Source of the DNA: Algoriphagus zhangzhouensis
GTDB lineage: Bacteria; Bacteroidota; Bacteroidia; Cytophagales; Cyclobacteriaceae
Length of the DNA: 64,000 nt
NCBI RefSeq assembly: GCF_900148515.1
Contig: NZ_FRXN01000004.1
Location: forward strand, 248,001-312,000
Direction of reading: 5' to 3'
Of this stretch, positions 33,901 to 42,643 are shown one piece after another; positions within the stretch are counted from its first letter, which is position 1, and the number at the start of each line of letters is the position of its first letter. The notes under the pieces are model-generated. The model saw nothing but the letters and a program-made list of their open reading frames with translations. It had not been told where the DNA came from and ran no database searches. The translations under genes were made by a program, and so were the position numbers.

Positions 33901-34536
33901 TTATTCTATGAAGCTTCTATTCTTTTGAGCCCAGATTAACAGAGCGTTATGCTTTTTTTCAAGATTTAGCTTAGAAATCATATTGGATCTATGCTTATCG
34001 ACAGTCCTTTCTGAAATAAAGAGTTTATTCGCGATGTCTTTGGATGAAAGACCTGTAGCAATAAGCCTTAGAATTTTCTTTTCGGAAGGAGTGAGCTGAG
34101 TTTCTTCTCCATTTAAGGAGCTATTTTCAATTTCATCAAATATTTTTTCACTAAAAAATGTCCCGCCATCTAATACAATCTCAATTGCTTTGGAAAGGTC
34201 GTTCAATGCGAAATCTTTGAGTATATAACCCGATAGGTTTAAGTCCTTTGCCTGATGATAAAAGTATAATTCCTTGTGAAGTGTGAGAAGGATAAACTTG
34301 GTGTCAATCCCTTCTTCTTTACAGGCCTTTGCTACTTCAAGTCCTGTAAGGCCTGGCATTTCCAGATCGAGAATGGCCAGTGGAGGTCTAGATCTTTTGA
34401 TTTTCATCAATGTGTCGAGGCCGTTGGATTCAGCAGCTATAATATTTAGCCCCAGTCCTTTCAAGAAATCTTCCAGCCCTTTCAATAAGATAGGGTGGTC
34501 ATCTGCTATGATTACTTCTTTTTGTTTAGCTGACAT
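33901..34536 (-). CDS. Response regulator, NarL/FixJ type
   Basis: 211 aa. Receiver domain (residues 5-122) with acid pocket ADDH, phospho-acceptor Asp57 in LAILDLEMPG, and conserved Lys in YILKDFALND. The LuxR-type HTH (residues ~147-207: LTPSEKKILRLIATGLSSKD, ISERTVDKHRSNMISKL) binds DNA. It overlaps the kinase gene by 11 bp, so kinase and regulator are made together. The divergent OMP gene is the nearest candidate target. Confidence 0.93.
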   Translation of the reverse strand: MSAKQKEVIIADDHPILLKGLEDFLKGLGLNIIAAESNGLDTLMKIKRSRPPLAILDLEMPGLTGLEVAKACKEEGIDTKFILLTLHKELYFYHQAKDLNLSGYILKDFALNDLSKAIEIVLDGGTFFSEKIFDEIENSSLNGEETQLTPSEKKILRLIATGLSSKDIANKLFISERTVDKHRSNMISKLNLEKKHNALLIWAQKNRSFIE

Positions 34537-36526
34537 TTACAAAAAATCTTAATGTGGTACCTTTTCCTTTTTCACTGGTAATATTCATTACACCAGATAT
34601 TGAAGCGGTTCTTTCTTTTAAAGTTTTCAACCCCAAGCTTTGGAAGTCGTTATATTTTTCGGAAAAATCGAAGCCTTTTCCATTGTCCTCAATCAGTAAC
34701 TGAAGCTTTCTTTGGTCGATTTTTAAAATAACTCTTAAGGCCTCAGCTTCTGCGTGTTTTAGAATATTGTTGATAGCTTCTTGCGTAATTCTATAAAGCT
34801 GTAATTCTGTGTTTTTTGAGATTTTGTTTTTAATGTCTTCAATATCTGTACTAACAAACAAATCAGTTTCCCGGTCAATCTGGTCAAGCATCTGTTCTAA
34901 TGCCATGGAAAGCCCCAATTTCTCCAGCTGCATAGGGTGCAAAGACCTAGCAATTGATCTCAACTCATTAATGGCGGTATCAAGCATTTCACCTGCATTC
35001 TCCTGTTGATTAAGAATGACTTTGTTTTTGATCAATAGGAGACTTTGGCCCAATCCATCGTGAAGATCCTTTGAAATTCTTTTCCGCTCTTCTTCCTGAG
35101 TTTTGAGTAATTCTCTGGAAAAGTTCTCTTGAAGTTCTTTTTCTTTTTTACTGGACTTAAGCTTGATCATCAGAAACCCTAGCCCGCCCATTGCTATTAA
35201 GCCTACCATTGAAAAGGCAAAAAGGGTAGTTCTTTTTTCAGAAACTTGTTTCAAGTTTTCCACTTCCATACTCTTTTCTAAGACCGCCTTTTCTTTTTTC
35301 TCGGTTTCATACAGGGTTTGAAAATAAGAGAAGCTATTCCTCTGATTGGATTCGAAAATGGAATCTTTGAAATGGTTTCTTGCTTTCAGAAATTGTAATG
35401 CCGATGCGGTGTTTCCCAGTTTCTCATTGGCATCTTCCAAAAGCTGAAAAGCTTCCAGTTTGTGATCCATATCCCCGCTTGATTCCGCTTGAGCCAAAGC
35501 TCTATTTCCTAATTGTAAAGCAGTGGAAGGGTTGCCCTTTGTCAATTCTATTCTGGCCTTCGCTATGAGATAGGAATTGTGATTCTCATTCACCTCAGAG
35601 GATTTTTGCATTTCCTGGACAGCTCTATTGAAATATAATTCGGCACTATCCAGTTGAAGACGCTCCCCAAAAAATTTAGAGATATTAAATAATAGAATAG
35701 GAGGTATGTAAGGTCTGACTTCACCAGTTTGACGCAATGAGTCTGCTTTCAACAAATTTTTAATCTGAAGAGAGCTCAGTCCTTGTTTTTTCAAGTCATT
35801 GGCCCGGTTGTAAAGTTGGGTAACTTGATTTTCAACATCTCCTTTTGAAGCGGCATCTGACATGAGTTCTTGCCTGACTGAATCTGCTTCTGCATAAAGT
35901 CCATATTTACTAAAGAGGATAGCCGCCCCCGCTCTTACATAATTTGCATATTCGGTATCTCCTAAAGCCTCATAAATATCTTGAGCTTGATGGTAATCCT
36001 GCATTGCTCGTAGGAAATTTCCTTGATAGTCTTCTGCCTGAGCTCGGAAAAAGTAAGTATCAGCTATATAGATAGAGTCTTGGTTGGTAAACCTTTCAAG
36101 TGCGTCTGAATAAGATAGAATTGCAGAATCAAAATTGTAAAGATTGAAATAGGCTCCTGCAAGTTTCAGATGAAGGTTGCCTTTTAGCTCGCTTTCTTTG
36201 AGTTCACTTTCATGCGAGAGGGCCTTTAGCAAAATGTCTTTTTTGAGAGTGTCTGCTTGAGCCTCAGGATTAAAAGTGTGAAATAACTCTATGGATTTCT
36301 CAGCCTGAGCCTTGAATTGAGCGGATTTTTCATACAGCTTAATCAATTGTAGAGTCAATTCAAAGCGTGTCGAATCAGGTAATTCAGGGTTCTCTAGTTT
36401 ACCCTCTAACTCTTCGATTTGGGAAATAGAATCCTGTGCAGCCAAATTCGCTGGGAAAAAAAAGACGATAAAAATTGTCAGCATTAAAAAATGAAATGCG
36501 CCGACAGACAGGTGTTGAGTCCGCAT
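34526..36526 (-). CDS. TPR-containing sensor histidine kinase, HisKA_3 type
   Basis: 666 aa. A signal peptide (FLMLTIFIVFFFPANLAAQ) leads to a periplasmic tetratricopeptide array (about residues 40-410). Then come a coiled coil, one membrane helix (TTLFAFSMVGLIAMGGLGFLM, near 435-455) and a cytoplasmic kinase. The phospho-His is in ISKDLHDGLGQS near residue 487. The HATPase has NNILKHAEAEAL and IEDNGKGFDF, and ends with KGTTLRFFV. It signals to the NarL-type regulator encoded next. I start at the ATG (MRTQHLS); a TTG six bases earlier is possible. The TPR part probably senses through protein contacts. Confidence 0.92.
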   Translation of the reverse strand: MRTQHLSVGAFHFLMLTIFIVFFFPANLAAQDSISQIEELEGKLENPELPDSTRFELTLQLIKLYEKSAQFKAQAEKSIELFHTFNPEAQADTLKKDILLKALSHESELKESELKGNLHLKLAGAYFNLYNFDSAILSYSDALERFTNQDSIYIADTYFFRAQAEDYQGNFLRAMQDYHQAQDIYEALGDTEYANYVRAGAAILFSKYGLYAEADSVRQELMSDAASKGDVENQVTQLYNRANDLKKQGLSSLQIKNLLKADSLRQTGEVRPYIPPILLFNISKFFGERLQLDSAELYFNRAVQEMQKSSEVNENHNSYLIAKARIELTKGNPSTALQLGNRALAQAESSGDMDHKLEAFQLLEDANEKLGNTASALQFLKARNHFKDSIFESNQRNSFSYFQTLYETEKKEKAVLEKSMEVENLKQVSEKRTTLFAFSMVGLIAMGGLGFLMIKLKSSKKEKELQENFSRELLKTQEEERKRISKDLHDGLGQSLLLIKNKVILNQQENAGEMLDTAINELRSIARSLHPMQLEKLGLSMALEQMLDQIDRETDLFVSTDIEDIKNKISKNTELQLYRITQEAINNILKHAEAEALRVILKIDQRKLQLLIEDNGKGFDFSEKYNDFQSLGLKTLKERTASISGVMNITSEKGKGTTLRFFVNVS

Positions 36527-36762
36527 ACTCAAATATAACTATTAGCGTCTTACAAATCTCCTTATCGATTATAATCCTCACTTTCCAGTCCCGCTAAAAC
36601 TGAGTTATTGCAGCTTATCATTACTCTAGTCCATAAGTAGGATTAATAGGGTTGTTCGAAACATGTTGGGTCGGATATTAGTTAATATTATAGAACGTAT
36701 TGATTATTAATTAATTATGAATTCTTTTTTTATTGATTCTTTAAACCCAAAAACCTTTCTAA

Positions 36763-39198
36763 ATGCCTAAACTGTACTCTTTATTATGTTTCCTTTTATT
36801 AGTGGTCAATGTAAAAATTACAGCCCAGCAGATTAATTTAAAAGGAAAAGTGCTTGACCTAGAAGAGAATAGGCCATTGGAATTTGCCAATATTGCCTTG
36901 CTTAGTCTTCAAGATTCCTCAGTTGTAACTGGAGGTATGACTGATTTGGATGGTGCTTTTGACTTCGATGCTGCAAGTGGAAGCTATATCTTCCGAGTTG
37001 GTTTTATTGGATATGAGGAGTATTTCGAAAAAATTGACCTTGGAGATAGAAACCATGTCAATTTCGGAGTAATCAAGCTTCAGGCGGATTCACAAAATTT
37101 GGATGAAGTAGTAGTAGAAGGAGTGACTTCCATGTTTGAATCTGATATAGACAAGCGGACCTATAATGTCGAAAACAGCATCGTTTCTCAAGGTCAGACT
37201 GCTGCCCAACTTTTAGCAACTCTTCCTTCTATTCAAGTAGACGATGAAGGAGGAATAACCATGAGAGGAAGTGGAAATATTCTTATCTATATCAATGGAC
37301 GTCCTTCCAATCTCTCAGGTGATGATACAGAAAGTATCCTATCTCAATTTCCTGCAAATAGTATTCAATCAGTAGAATTAATTACGAACCCTTCTTCGCG
37401 ATATGATGCAACAGGAGTTGGTGGGATCATTAATATCGTTTTGAAAAAGAACGAAAAGTTGGGTTTTAATGGCCAAGTGGATGCTTCTATAGGTACTCGT
37501 GAAAAGTATCAAGCGGGAGTAAATCTAAACTATGGTACCGGGAAGGCCAATTATTATATGTCCTACAATTATCAAAATAGAAGACAAATTGAGAAAGGGG
37601 AAGGGACAAGAACGACCGATATTGAAGGCTTTTCTCCGACATTGAGTCAAGTTCAAGATGGCTATGAGTTGGAAAAAACTCACCTTCTCAGGGCTGGAGT
37701 TGATTATTCTGTGTCTCCAAAAGGAATGCTTGGACTGTATTTCCAAGGCAACTTTGATGATGAGGTCGAATATGCAGATATCAATCAAAGGAATTTGAGT
37801 CAAACAGGAACGCTTGATTCTAGTTTTGTGAGACAAAATGAAGAGTTCAGTAAAAGTAAAAATTACGAAGGTGGAATCAATTATACCTTGAACCTAGATA
37901 CCTTGGGCCAAAGGTTATATACCTCACTTTCCTACGCATTTGATGATCGAAGCCAAGAGGAATTCTATGAGCAGATGTTCTTGACTTCGGAAGGAGCCAG
38001 TGATCCAACTAAGCGATTGACCCAGACAAATGACAGACCTAGAGAAAGTAATTTGGTGGTCTTTCAGATGGATTATGAAAAGCCTTTTGAGTCAGGGGCA
38101 AAGATTGAATCAGGGTTGAAAGGAACATTTGGAAACTGGATGTGGGGGCAAACTTTTGCTCAGGGAGACCAATTCTCTGAGTTTGAACCAGTGGAAGTAG
38201 ACTCATTGACTGACTCCTTTGATTATATGGAAAATGTCTATGCCGGATATTTTACATACAGAAATAAGAAAGGAAATTTTGGCTATCAATTGGGAATGAG
38301 AGCAGAATATACAGAGACGTTGGGGGAAACTGTCAGGAATCAGGAAAGCTACCCCAATGATTATTTCAACCTATTCCCTAGCATGTTTTTGAGCTATACA
38401 CTGGGGACTGAAAACGAATTGACCGCCAACTATACCCGGAGGATCTCCAGACCAAGAATGTGGGATTTAGCTCCTATTTACAGAGTGAGAGATCAATACA
38501 ATTTGAGTATTGGTAATCCTGCTCTTCAACCAGAATACACTGACAGTTATGAGTTTGGTTATATGAAAGGTTGGGAAAGATATTTACTCAATGCTACCGT
38601 ATATCATCGCTATAGTACCAATGTGGAAACTAGGATAACCAGAATCACAGATGATAATGTGGCCATCCAAAGCAGAGAAAATGCAGATACCCGCTCAGCG
38701 ACAGGTTTTGAACTGGTGAATCAGGTCCAGGTTACCAATAATTTTGATGCGACGCTTACCGGTAATTTCTTTTATTCTAAAGTGAATGGAGAAAATATTG
38801 AAGGAGGTTTTAGCAATGAAAATTTCAGTTGGACCCTGAGCTTTTTGGGAAATTGGTTGATCCCTAAATGGTTTAACGTACAGTTTCAGGGAAACTATAG
38901 AGGCCCTATTGTTTTGCCACAAGGACAAATCGAGCCACAATGGACTTTGAATGTGGGGATGAGAAAGGATGTGCTCAAAGGAAATGGGACCATCAGTTTG
39001 AATGTTTCCGATGTGTTCAATACAAGAAACTTCAGGATTACGACAGAAGATCCCCGATTTACGCAATTCAGAAAATTCCAAAGAGAAACCAGAATTGGGA
39101 CTTTATCTTTTACTTACCGATTTGGAGGATTTAAAGAAAAGCAAGGCGAAAGAGGTTCCCGAAGAGAAGGAGGAGATGATATGGGAGATGACTTTTAA
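36763..39198 (+). CDS. TonB-receptor-like outer membrane protein with carboxypeptidase-regulatory domain
   Basis: 811 aa. Signal peptide (LLCFLLLVVNVKITAQ), a carboxypeptidase-regulatory-like domain (LKGKVLDLEENRPLEFANIA, residues ~25-110), a plug (AQLLATLPSIQVDDEGGITM, SVELITNPSSRYDATGVGGI) and an OMP_b-brl_3 barrel with a terminal strand (IGTLSFTYRFGGFKEKQ). A charged Gly/Asp tail (GSRREGGDDMGDDF) follows. Substrate unknown; it differs from SusC types in size and plug. It is divergent from the TPR kinase with 236 bp between them, so it may be controlled by that system. Confidence 0.88.
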   Translation: MPKLYSLLCFLLLVVNVKITAQQINLKGKVLDLEENRPLEFANIALLSLQDSSVVTGGMTDLDGAFDFDAASGSYIFRVGFIGYEEYFEKIDLGDRNHVNFGVIKLQADSQNLDEVVVEGVTSMFESDIDKRTYNVENSIVSQGQTAAQLLATLPSIQVDDEGGITMRGSGNILIYINGRPSNLSGDDTESILSQFPANSIQSVELITNPSSRYDATGVGGIINIVLKKNEKLGFNGQVDASIGTREKYQAGVNLNYGTGKANYYMSYNYQNRRQIEKGEGTRTTDIEGFSPTLSQVQDGYELEKTHLLRAGVDYSVSPKGMLGLYFQGNFDDEVEYADINQRNLSQTGTLDSSFVRQNEEFSKSKNYEGGINYTLNLDTLGQRLYTSLSYAFDDRSQEEFYEQMFLTSEGASDPTKRLTQTNDRPRESNLVVFQMDYEKPFESGAKIESGLKGTFGNWMWGQTFAQGDQFSEFEPVEVDSLTDSFDYMENVYAGYFTYRNKKGNFGYQLGMRAEYTETLGETVRNQESYPNDYFNLFPSMFLSYTLGTENELTANYTRRISRPRMWDLAPIYRVRDQYNLSIGNPALQPEYTDSYEFGYMKGWERYLLNATVYHRYSTNVETRITRITDDNVAIQSRENADTRSATGFELVNQVQVTNNFDATLTGNFFYSKVNGENIEGGFSNENFSWTLSFLGNWLIPKWFNVQFQGNYRGPIVLPQGQIEPQWTLNVGMRKDVLKGNGTISLNVSDVFNTRNFRITTEDPRFTQFRKFQRETRIGTLSFTYRFGGFKEKQGERGSRREGGDDMGDDF

Positions 39199-39201
39199 TA
39201 G

Positions 39202-39230
39202 AAAGGCTGGTCAATTGATCAGCCTTTTTT
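39202..39230 (+). terminator. Terminator of the OMP gene
   Basis: AAAGGCTG and CAGCCTTTTTT pair around GTCAATTGAT, just after the stop codon. Confidence 0.85.
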
Positions 39231-39240
39231 ACTTTTAGGA

Positions 39241-39957
39241 ATGAGTGAGTTGACCGATCAAATTATAGAAGCTTTGAAGGATAAAGCAATTCCTGAGAAA
39301 GCTGCCTTTTTTCCGAGATTTTTCAAATCAGGACCAGGTGAGTATGGGGAAGGAGATCAGTTTTTGGGAGTAAAGGTCCCTGATCAGCGAAAAGTAGCCA
39401 AAGAGTTTTTCAAAGAAATCAGTCTGCATGAATTGGAGGATTTGCTGAGAAATCCATTTCACGAGGTAAGGTTGACAGCTGTGATTGCATTGGTCTATCG
39501 CTACCAAAAGACCAAAACTGAAGAAGGAAGAAAGGAGCTGGTTGACTTTTACCTTAGCAACCTGAATTATGTCAATAATTGGGATTTGGTAGATACTTCT
39601 TGTCATCCGATTCTCGGAGCCTATTATCTGGAAAAAGACAAATCCCTTTTCTATGACCTGGCAAAAAGAGATCATCTCTGGAGTCAAAGAGTTGCCATGG
39701 TCAGTTCTTATTATTGGATTAAAAGGGGAGAATTTAAAGATGCTCTAGCTTTGGCTGAAATGCTGAAAAACCATTCCCACGACCTCATGCATAAAGCTGT
39801 GGGATGGATGCTTAGAGAAATCGGAAATCAGGATTTTGATGTGGAGTTTGAATTCTTGAAAATGCATTATCAAATCATGCCCCGCACGGCCCTTCGCTAT
39901 GCCATCGAAAAATTCCCTGAAGACTTGAGGCAGGGTTTTTTGAAGGGGAATATATGA
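39241..39957 (+). CDS. DNA alkylation repair protein, AlkD-like HEAT-repeat family
   Basis: 238 aa all-helical protein. The conserved core is visible: GVKVPDQRKVAKEF near residue 42, NNWDLVDTSCHPILG near 113, and WMLREIGN near 190, followed by PRTALRYAIEKFPE. The Trp-Asp in NNWDLVD corresponds to the AlkD substrate pocket. AlkD glycosylases remove bulky or charged alkyl bases without flipping them. Function is inferred from the family; some members have lost activity. It starts ~10 bp past the previous gene's terminator. Confidence 0.88.
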   Translation: MSELTDQIIEALKDKAIPEKAAFFPRFFKSGPGEYGEGDQFLGVKVPDQRKVAKEFFKEISLHELEDLLRNPFHEVRLTAVIALVYRYQKTKTEEGRKELVDFYLSNLNYVNNWDLVDTSCHPILGAYYLEKDKSLFYDLAKRDHLWSQRVAMVSSYYWIKRGEFKDALALAEMLKNHSHDLMHKAVGWMLREIGNQDFDVEFEFLKMHYQIMPRTALRYAIEKFPEDLRQGFLKGNI

Positions 39958-40088
39958 AATACAATGGAAATAAATTTCATGAAATATGACTCCCTCTGGG
40001 AGTCGAAATAGCCTCGCTCGTCTCTTGAAACTAATTTATTTTCAAAGTGTTTCACCGACCAGAGGGAGGTTTGTTTCTATTGTATTTC
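39956..40088. repeat. 133-bp long inverted repeat between convergent genes
   Basis: Outer arms GAAATACAATGGAAATAAA and TTTGTTTCTATTGTATTTC, inner arms ACTCCCTCTGG and CCAGAGGGAGGT, with a ~45-base loop. The left arm starts within the stop codon of the AlkD-like gene. It may act as a bidirectional terminator or be a miniature mobile element; only one copy is in the window. Confidence 0.6.
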
Positions 40089-40106
40089 TTCCATATTTCA
40101 AAGCTT

Positions 40107-42020
40107 TTAGCCTTCAATCCCCTCCAATTCACTTAACTCCAGCCAAATCATTTCCAACTCCTCTAGCTCAGAATCTATTTCACCAATCCGGTTGGAAAGC
40201 TTCATCAACTCTTCATGATCATCCATTCCAGCTGAGATTTTATGTGTAATGGAGTCTTTTTCAACCTCTAGTTTCGCGATTGCTTCATTGGTCTTTTTAA
40301 ACTCCTGCTTTTGCTTATAGTTGGCTTTGGCTTTTGGAGAGGAATCAGTGGGGATACTTTTCGTTTCCTCCACTTCAATCTTTGGTTCTGAAGTCTTGAT
40401 ACTTGGTTCTAGGCTCTTGCTACTATTTTCTTTTTCCCATTCTCTGAAATCCGTATAATTTCCTGGGAAGTCCTTGATTTTCCCTTCTCCTTCAAAAACA
40501 AATAAATGCTCCACCAATCTGTCCATGAAGTATCTATCGTGGGAAACGATAATCAAACAGCCTGGGAAAGTATCTAGGAATTCCTCCAGGATATTCAAAG
40601 TCATCAAGTCCAAATCATTGGTCGGTTCATCCAGAATCAAGAAGTTCGGGTTCTTGATCAAAACCATTAACAACTGAAGTCTCCTGCGCTCCCCACCGCT
40701 CATTTTTCCGATAGGGGTGAATTGTTGCTTCGGTGGGAAACCAAACTGGGTTAAAAACTGGCTGATGGTTATAGTCTGTCCTTTGTCCAAGACCACGACT
40801 TCCGCCACCTCTTTGACCACATCGATCAGTCTTTTTTCTTCGTCAAATCGATCCTCTTCCTGTCTATAATAGCCGAATAAAGTGGTTTGTCCCTTGGTGA
40901 CAGCTCCCTGGTCTGGATTGATCAGTCCGGTAATCGTCTGAAGAAAAGTTGTTTTGCCGGCACCATTAGGCCCTACAATTCCGATTCTATCTTTCTTTTT
41001 GAAGATATAGGAGAAGTCTTCGATCAACTTTTTCTCTCCATATGCCTTGGAGATTTTGTCGATCTCCAGGATTTTATTCCCCAGCCTTTGTGAAGAAACA
41101 GTGAGCTCAATATCCCTTTCTTCTCTTTTGGTAAATGCTTTCTCTTTGGTTTCCTCAAAAGCATCTACACGGTATTTAGCTTTGGTTCCTCGGGCTTTGG
41201 GTTGTCTTCGTATCCAATCGAGCTCCTTTTTGTAAAGGCTTTTTGCCTTCTCAATTTCCACATCCTCAATTTGCATTCTTTCGGCTTTTTTATTGAGGAA
41301 GTAACCGTAATTCCCTTGGTATCTGTGGATTTTCCCTTGATCAAGTTCCAAGATTTCGTTGGTGACTTTCTCCAAGAAATAACGGTCGTGAGTCACCATG
41401 AAAATGGCCAAATTGGCTTTGGAAAGGTAATCCTCTAGCCATTCGATAGTTTCTAGATCCAGGTGGTTGGTGGGCTCATCCAGCAATAGCAAATCAGGTT
41501 TTTCCAAAATAGCCTTTGCCAATGCCACTCTTTTTCTTTGTCCCCCTGAAAGGTTTCCAACAGGTAAATCGGTGTCATGAAGGCCTAATTTCCCCAAAAC
41601 CTCTTTGACTTGATATTCAAAATCCCAAGCCTGAAGCGCATCCATTTGCTCGAAGAGTCGGGACATTTCATTGGAGTTGTCAATTCCTCTTTCAGATTCA
41701 AGAAGAGCCTTGTGATAAGCCTCGATGACTATCAAAACCTCTGAATTACTTTGGTCGAAAATGGTCTGGTAAATGCTCAGGTTTGAATCGAAAACCGGGT
41801 TTTGATGCACATAGGCGATTTTGACAGCTTGATTCAAAGCAACCTGCCCGGAATCTGGAATCTCCAATCCCATGATGATTTTCATCAAGGTGGATTTTCC
41901 AGCTCCATTGATTCCAACTAATGCGATTTTTTGACCTTGGGAAATTCCAAAGGAGATATTTGAAAAAAGCTTTCGTTCCCCAAAAGCCTTGCTGAGATTT
42001 TCAACCGATAGGTAATTCAT
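40107..42020 (-). CDS. ABC-F family ATPase (Uup-like)
   Basis: 637 aa soluble protein with two ATPase domains and no membrane segment. Domain 1: GINGAGKST, LSGGQRKRVALAKAIL, LLLLDEPTNHLDLET. The linker (P-site tRNA interaction motif region) is around residues 240-300. Domain 2: GPNGAGKTT, MSGGERRRLQLLMVL, FLILDEPTNDLD. A C-terminal coiled coil from ~560 (KANYKQKQEFKKTNEAIAKL) is as in Uup. ABC-F proteins act on ribosomes or branched DNA, not in transport. A TACTTTTG -7 element lies just upstream. Confidence 0.92.
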   Translation of the reverse strand: MNYLSVENLSKAFGERKLFSNISFGISQGQKIALVGINGAGKSTLMKIIMGLEIPDSGQVALNQAVKIAYVHQNPVFDSNLSIYQTIFDQSNSEVLIVIEAYHKALLESERGIDNSNEMSRLFEQMDALQAWDFEYQVKEVLGKLGLHDTDLPVGNLSGGQRKRVALAKAILEKPDLLLLDEPTNHLDLETIEWLEDYLSKANLAIFMVTHDRYFLEKVTNEILELDQGKIHRYQGNYGYFLNKKAERMQIEDVEIEKAKSLYKKELDWIRRQPKARGTKAKYRVDAFEETKEKAFTKREERDIELTVSSQRLGNKILEIDKISKAYGEKKLIEDFSYIFKKKDRIGIVGPNGAGKTTFLQTITGLINPDQGAVTKGQTTLFGYYRQEEDRFDEEKRLIDVVKEVAEVVVLDKGQTITISQFLTQFGFPPKQQFTPIGKMSGGERRRLQLLMVLIKNPNFLILDEPTNDLDLMTLNILEEFLDTFPGCLIIVSHDRYFMDRLVEHLFVFEGEGKIKDFPGNYTDFREWEKENSSKSLEPSIKTSEPKIEVEETKSIPTDSSPKAKANYKQKQEFKKTNEAIAKLEVEKDSITHKISAGMDDHEELMKLSNRIGEIDSELEELEMIWLELSELEGIEG

Positions 42021-42024
42021 GGGG

Positions 42025-42032
42025 CAAAAGTA
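42025..42032 (-). promoter_or_regulatory. Promoter -7 element of the ABC-F gene (TACTTTTG)
   Basis: TAnnTTTG on the minus strand, five bases before the ATG at 42020. The very short gap would mean a leaderless or near-leaderless mRNA. Confidence 0.35.
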
Positions 42033-42133
42033 AGGGAAATAGATCTATTCCGACCCATTGAAAATGAAAGCTTAGGAGAGGAATGGAATAAATTTCAGCT
42101 GACAAACTCATTTGTTTCGATTATTATTAGAAA

Positions 42134-42616
42134 ATGAAAAGCATCAATGACATTCTTAAGCTTGGTGATCCAAGGCTGTATGAAGTTTGCGAACCCGTGG
42201 AGAGGTCGGAATTGCCGCAGGTTCTAGACTGGGTAAACCAGCTTCATGAGGCGATGGAAGATATCCGAAAAGTCTATGGTTTTGGTAGAGGCATTGCGGC
42301 TCCACAGTTAGGGATAATGAAGCGCTTGTTTTATCTCAACTTAGACAAACCTTATATCATCATTAATCCAGAGTTGCAGGATTTGAGTGATGAAAAATTT
42401 GAGTTGTGGGATGATTGTATGAGCTTTCCCAATCTACTGGTGAAGGTGGAAAGGCATCAATCTCTTATACTTTCCTATTTGGATGAAAACTGGGAAAAGC
42501 AAGAATGGAAGGTGGAGGGAGCGATTTCAGAATTGATCCAACATGAATATGATCATCTGGATGGAGTGCTCTGTACGATGCGGGCGATCGATAATAAATC
42601 CTATAAATGGAGGTGA
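42134..42616 (+). CDS. Peptide deformylase-like protein (divergent)
   Basis: 160 aa. The fold motifs of peptide deformylase are present: motif 1 GRGIAAPQLG and motif 3 QHEYDHLDG, with the two metal His residues and catalytic Glu. Motif 2, usually EGCLS, reads DDCMSFP, keeping the metal Cys but changing its neighbours. A true peptide deformylase removes the formyl group from nascent proteins. The altered motif 2 suggests an accessory or altered-specificity enzyme. A terminator overlaps its stop codon. Confidence 0.78.
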   Translation: MKSINDILKLGDPRLYEVCEPVERSELPQVLDWVNQLHEAMEDIRKVYGFGRGIAAPQLGIMKRLFYLNLDKPYIIINPELQDLSDEKFELWDDCMSFPNLLVKVERHQSLILSYLDENWEKQEWKVEGAISELIQHEYDHLDGVLCTMRAIDNKSYKWR

Positions 42617-42643
42617 TTTTTCAAACACCTCCATTATTTTTTT
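42609..42643 (+). terminator. Terminator of the deformylase-like gene
   Basis: GGAGGTG (containing the stop codon) pairs with CACCTCC and is followed by ATTATTTTTTT. Confidence 0.85.

Noticed and set aside
39986..40249. 87-aa plus-strand frame
   Set aside because: It lies across the 133-bp inverted repeat and runs antisense into the ABC-F gene.
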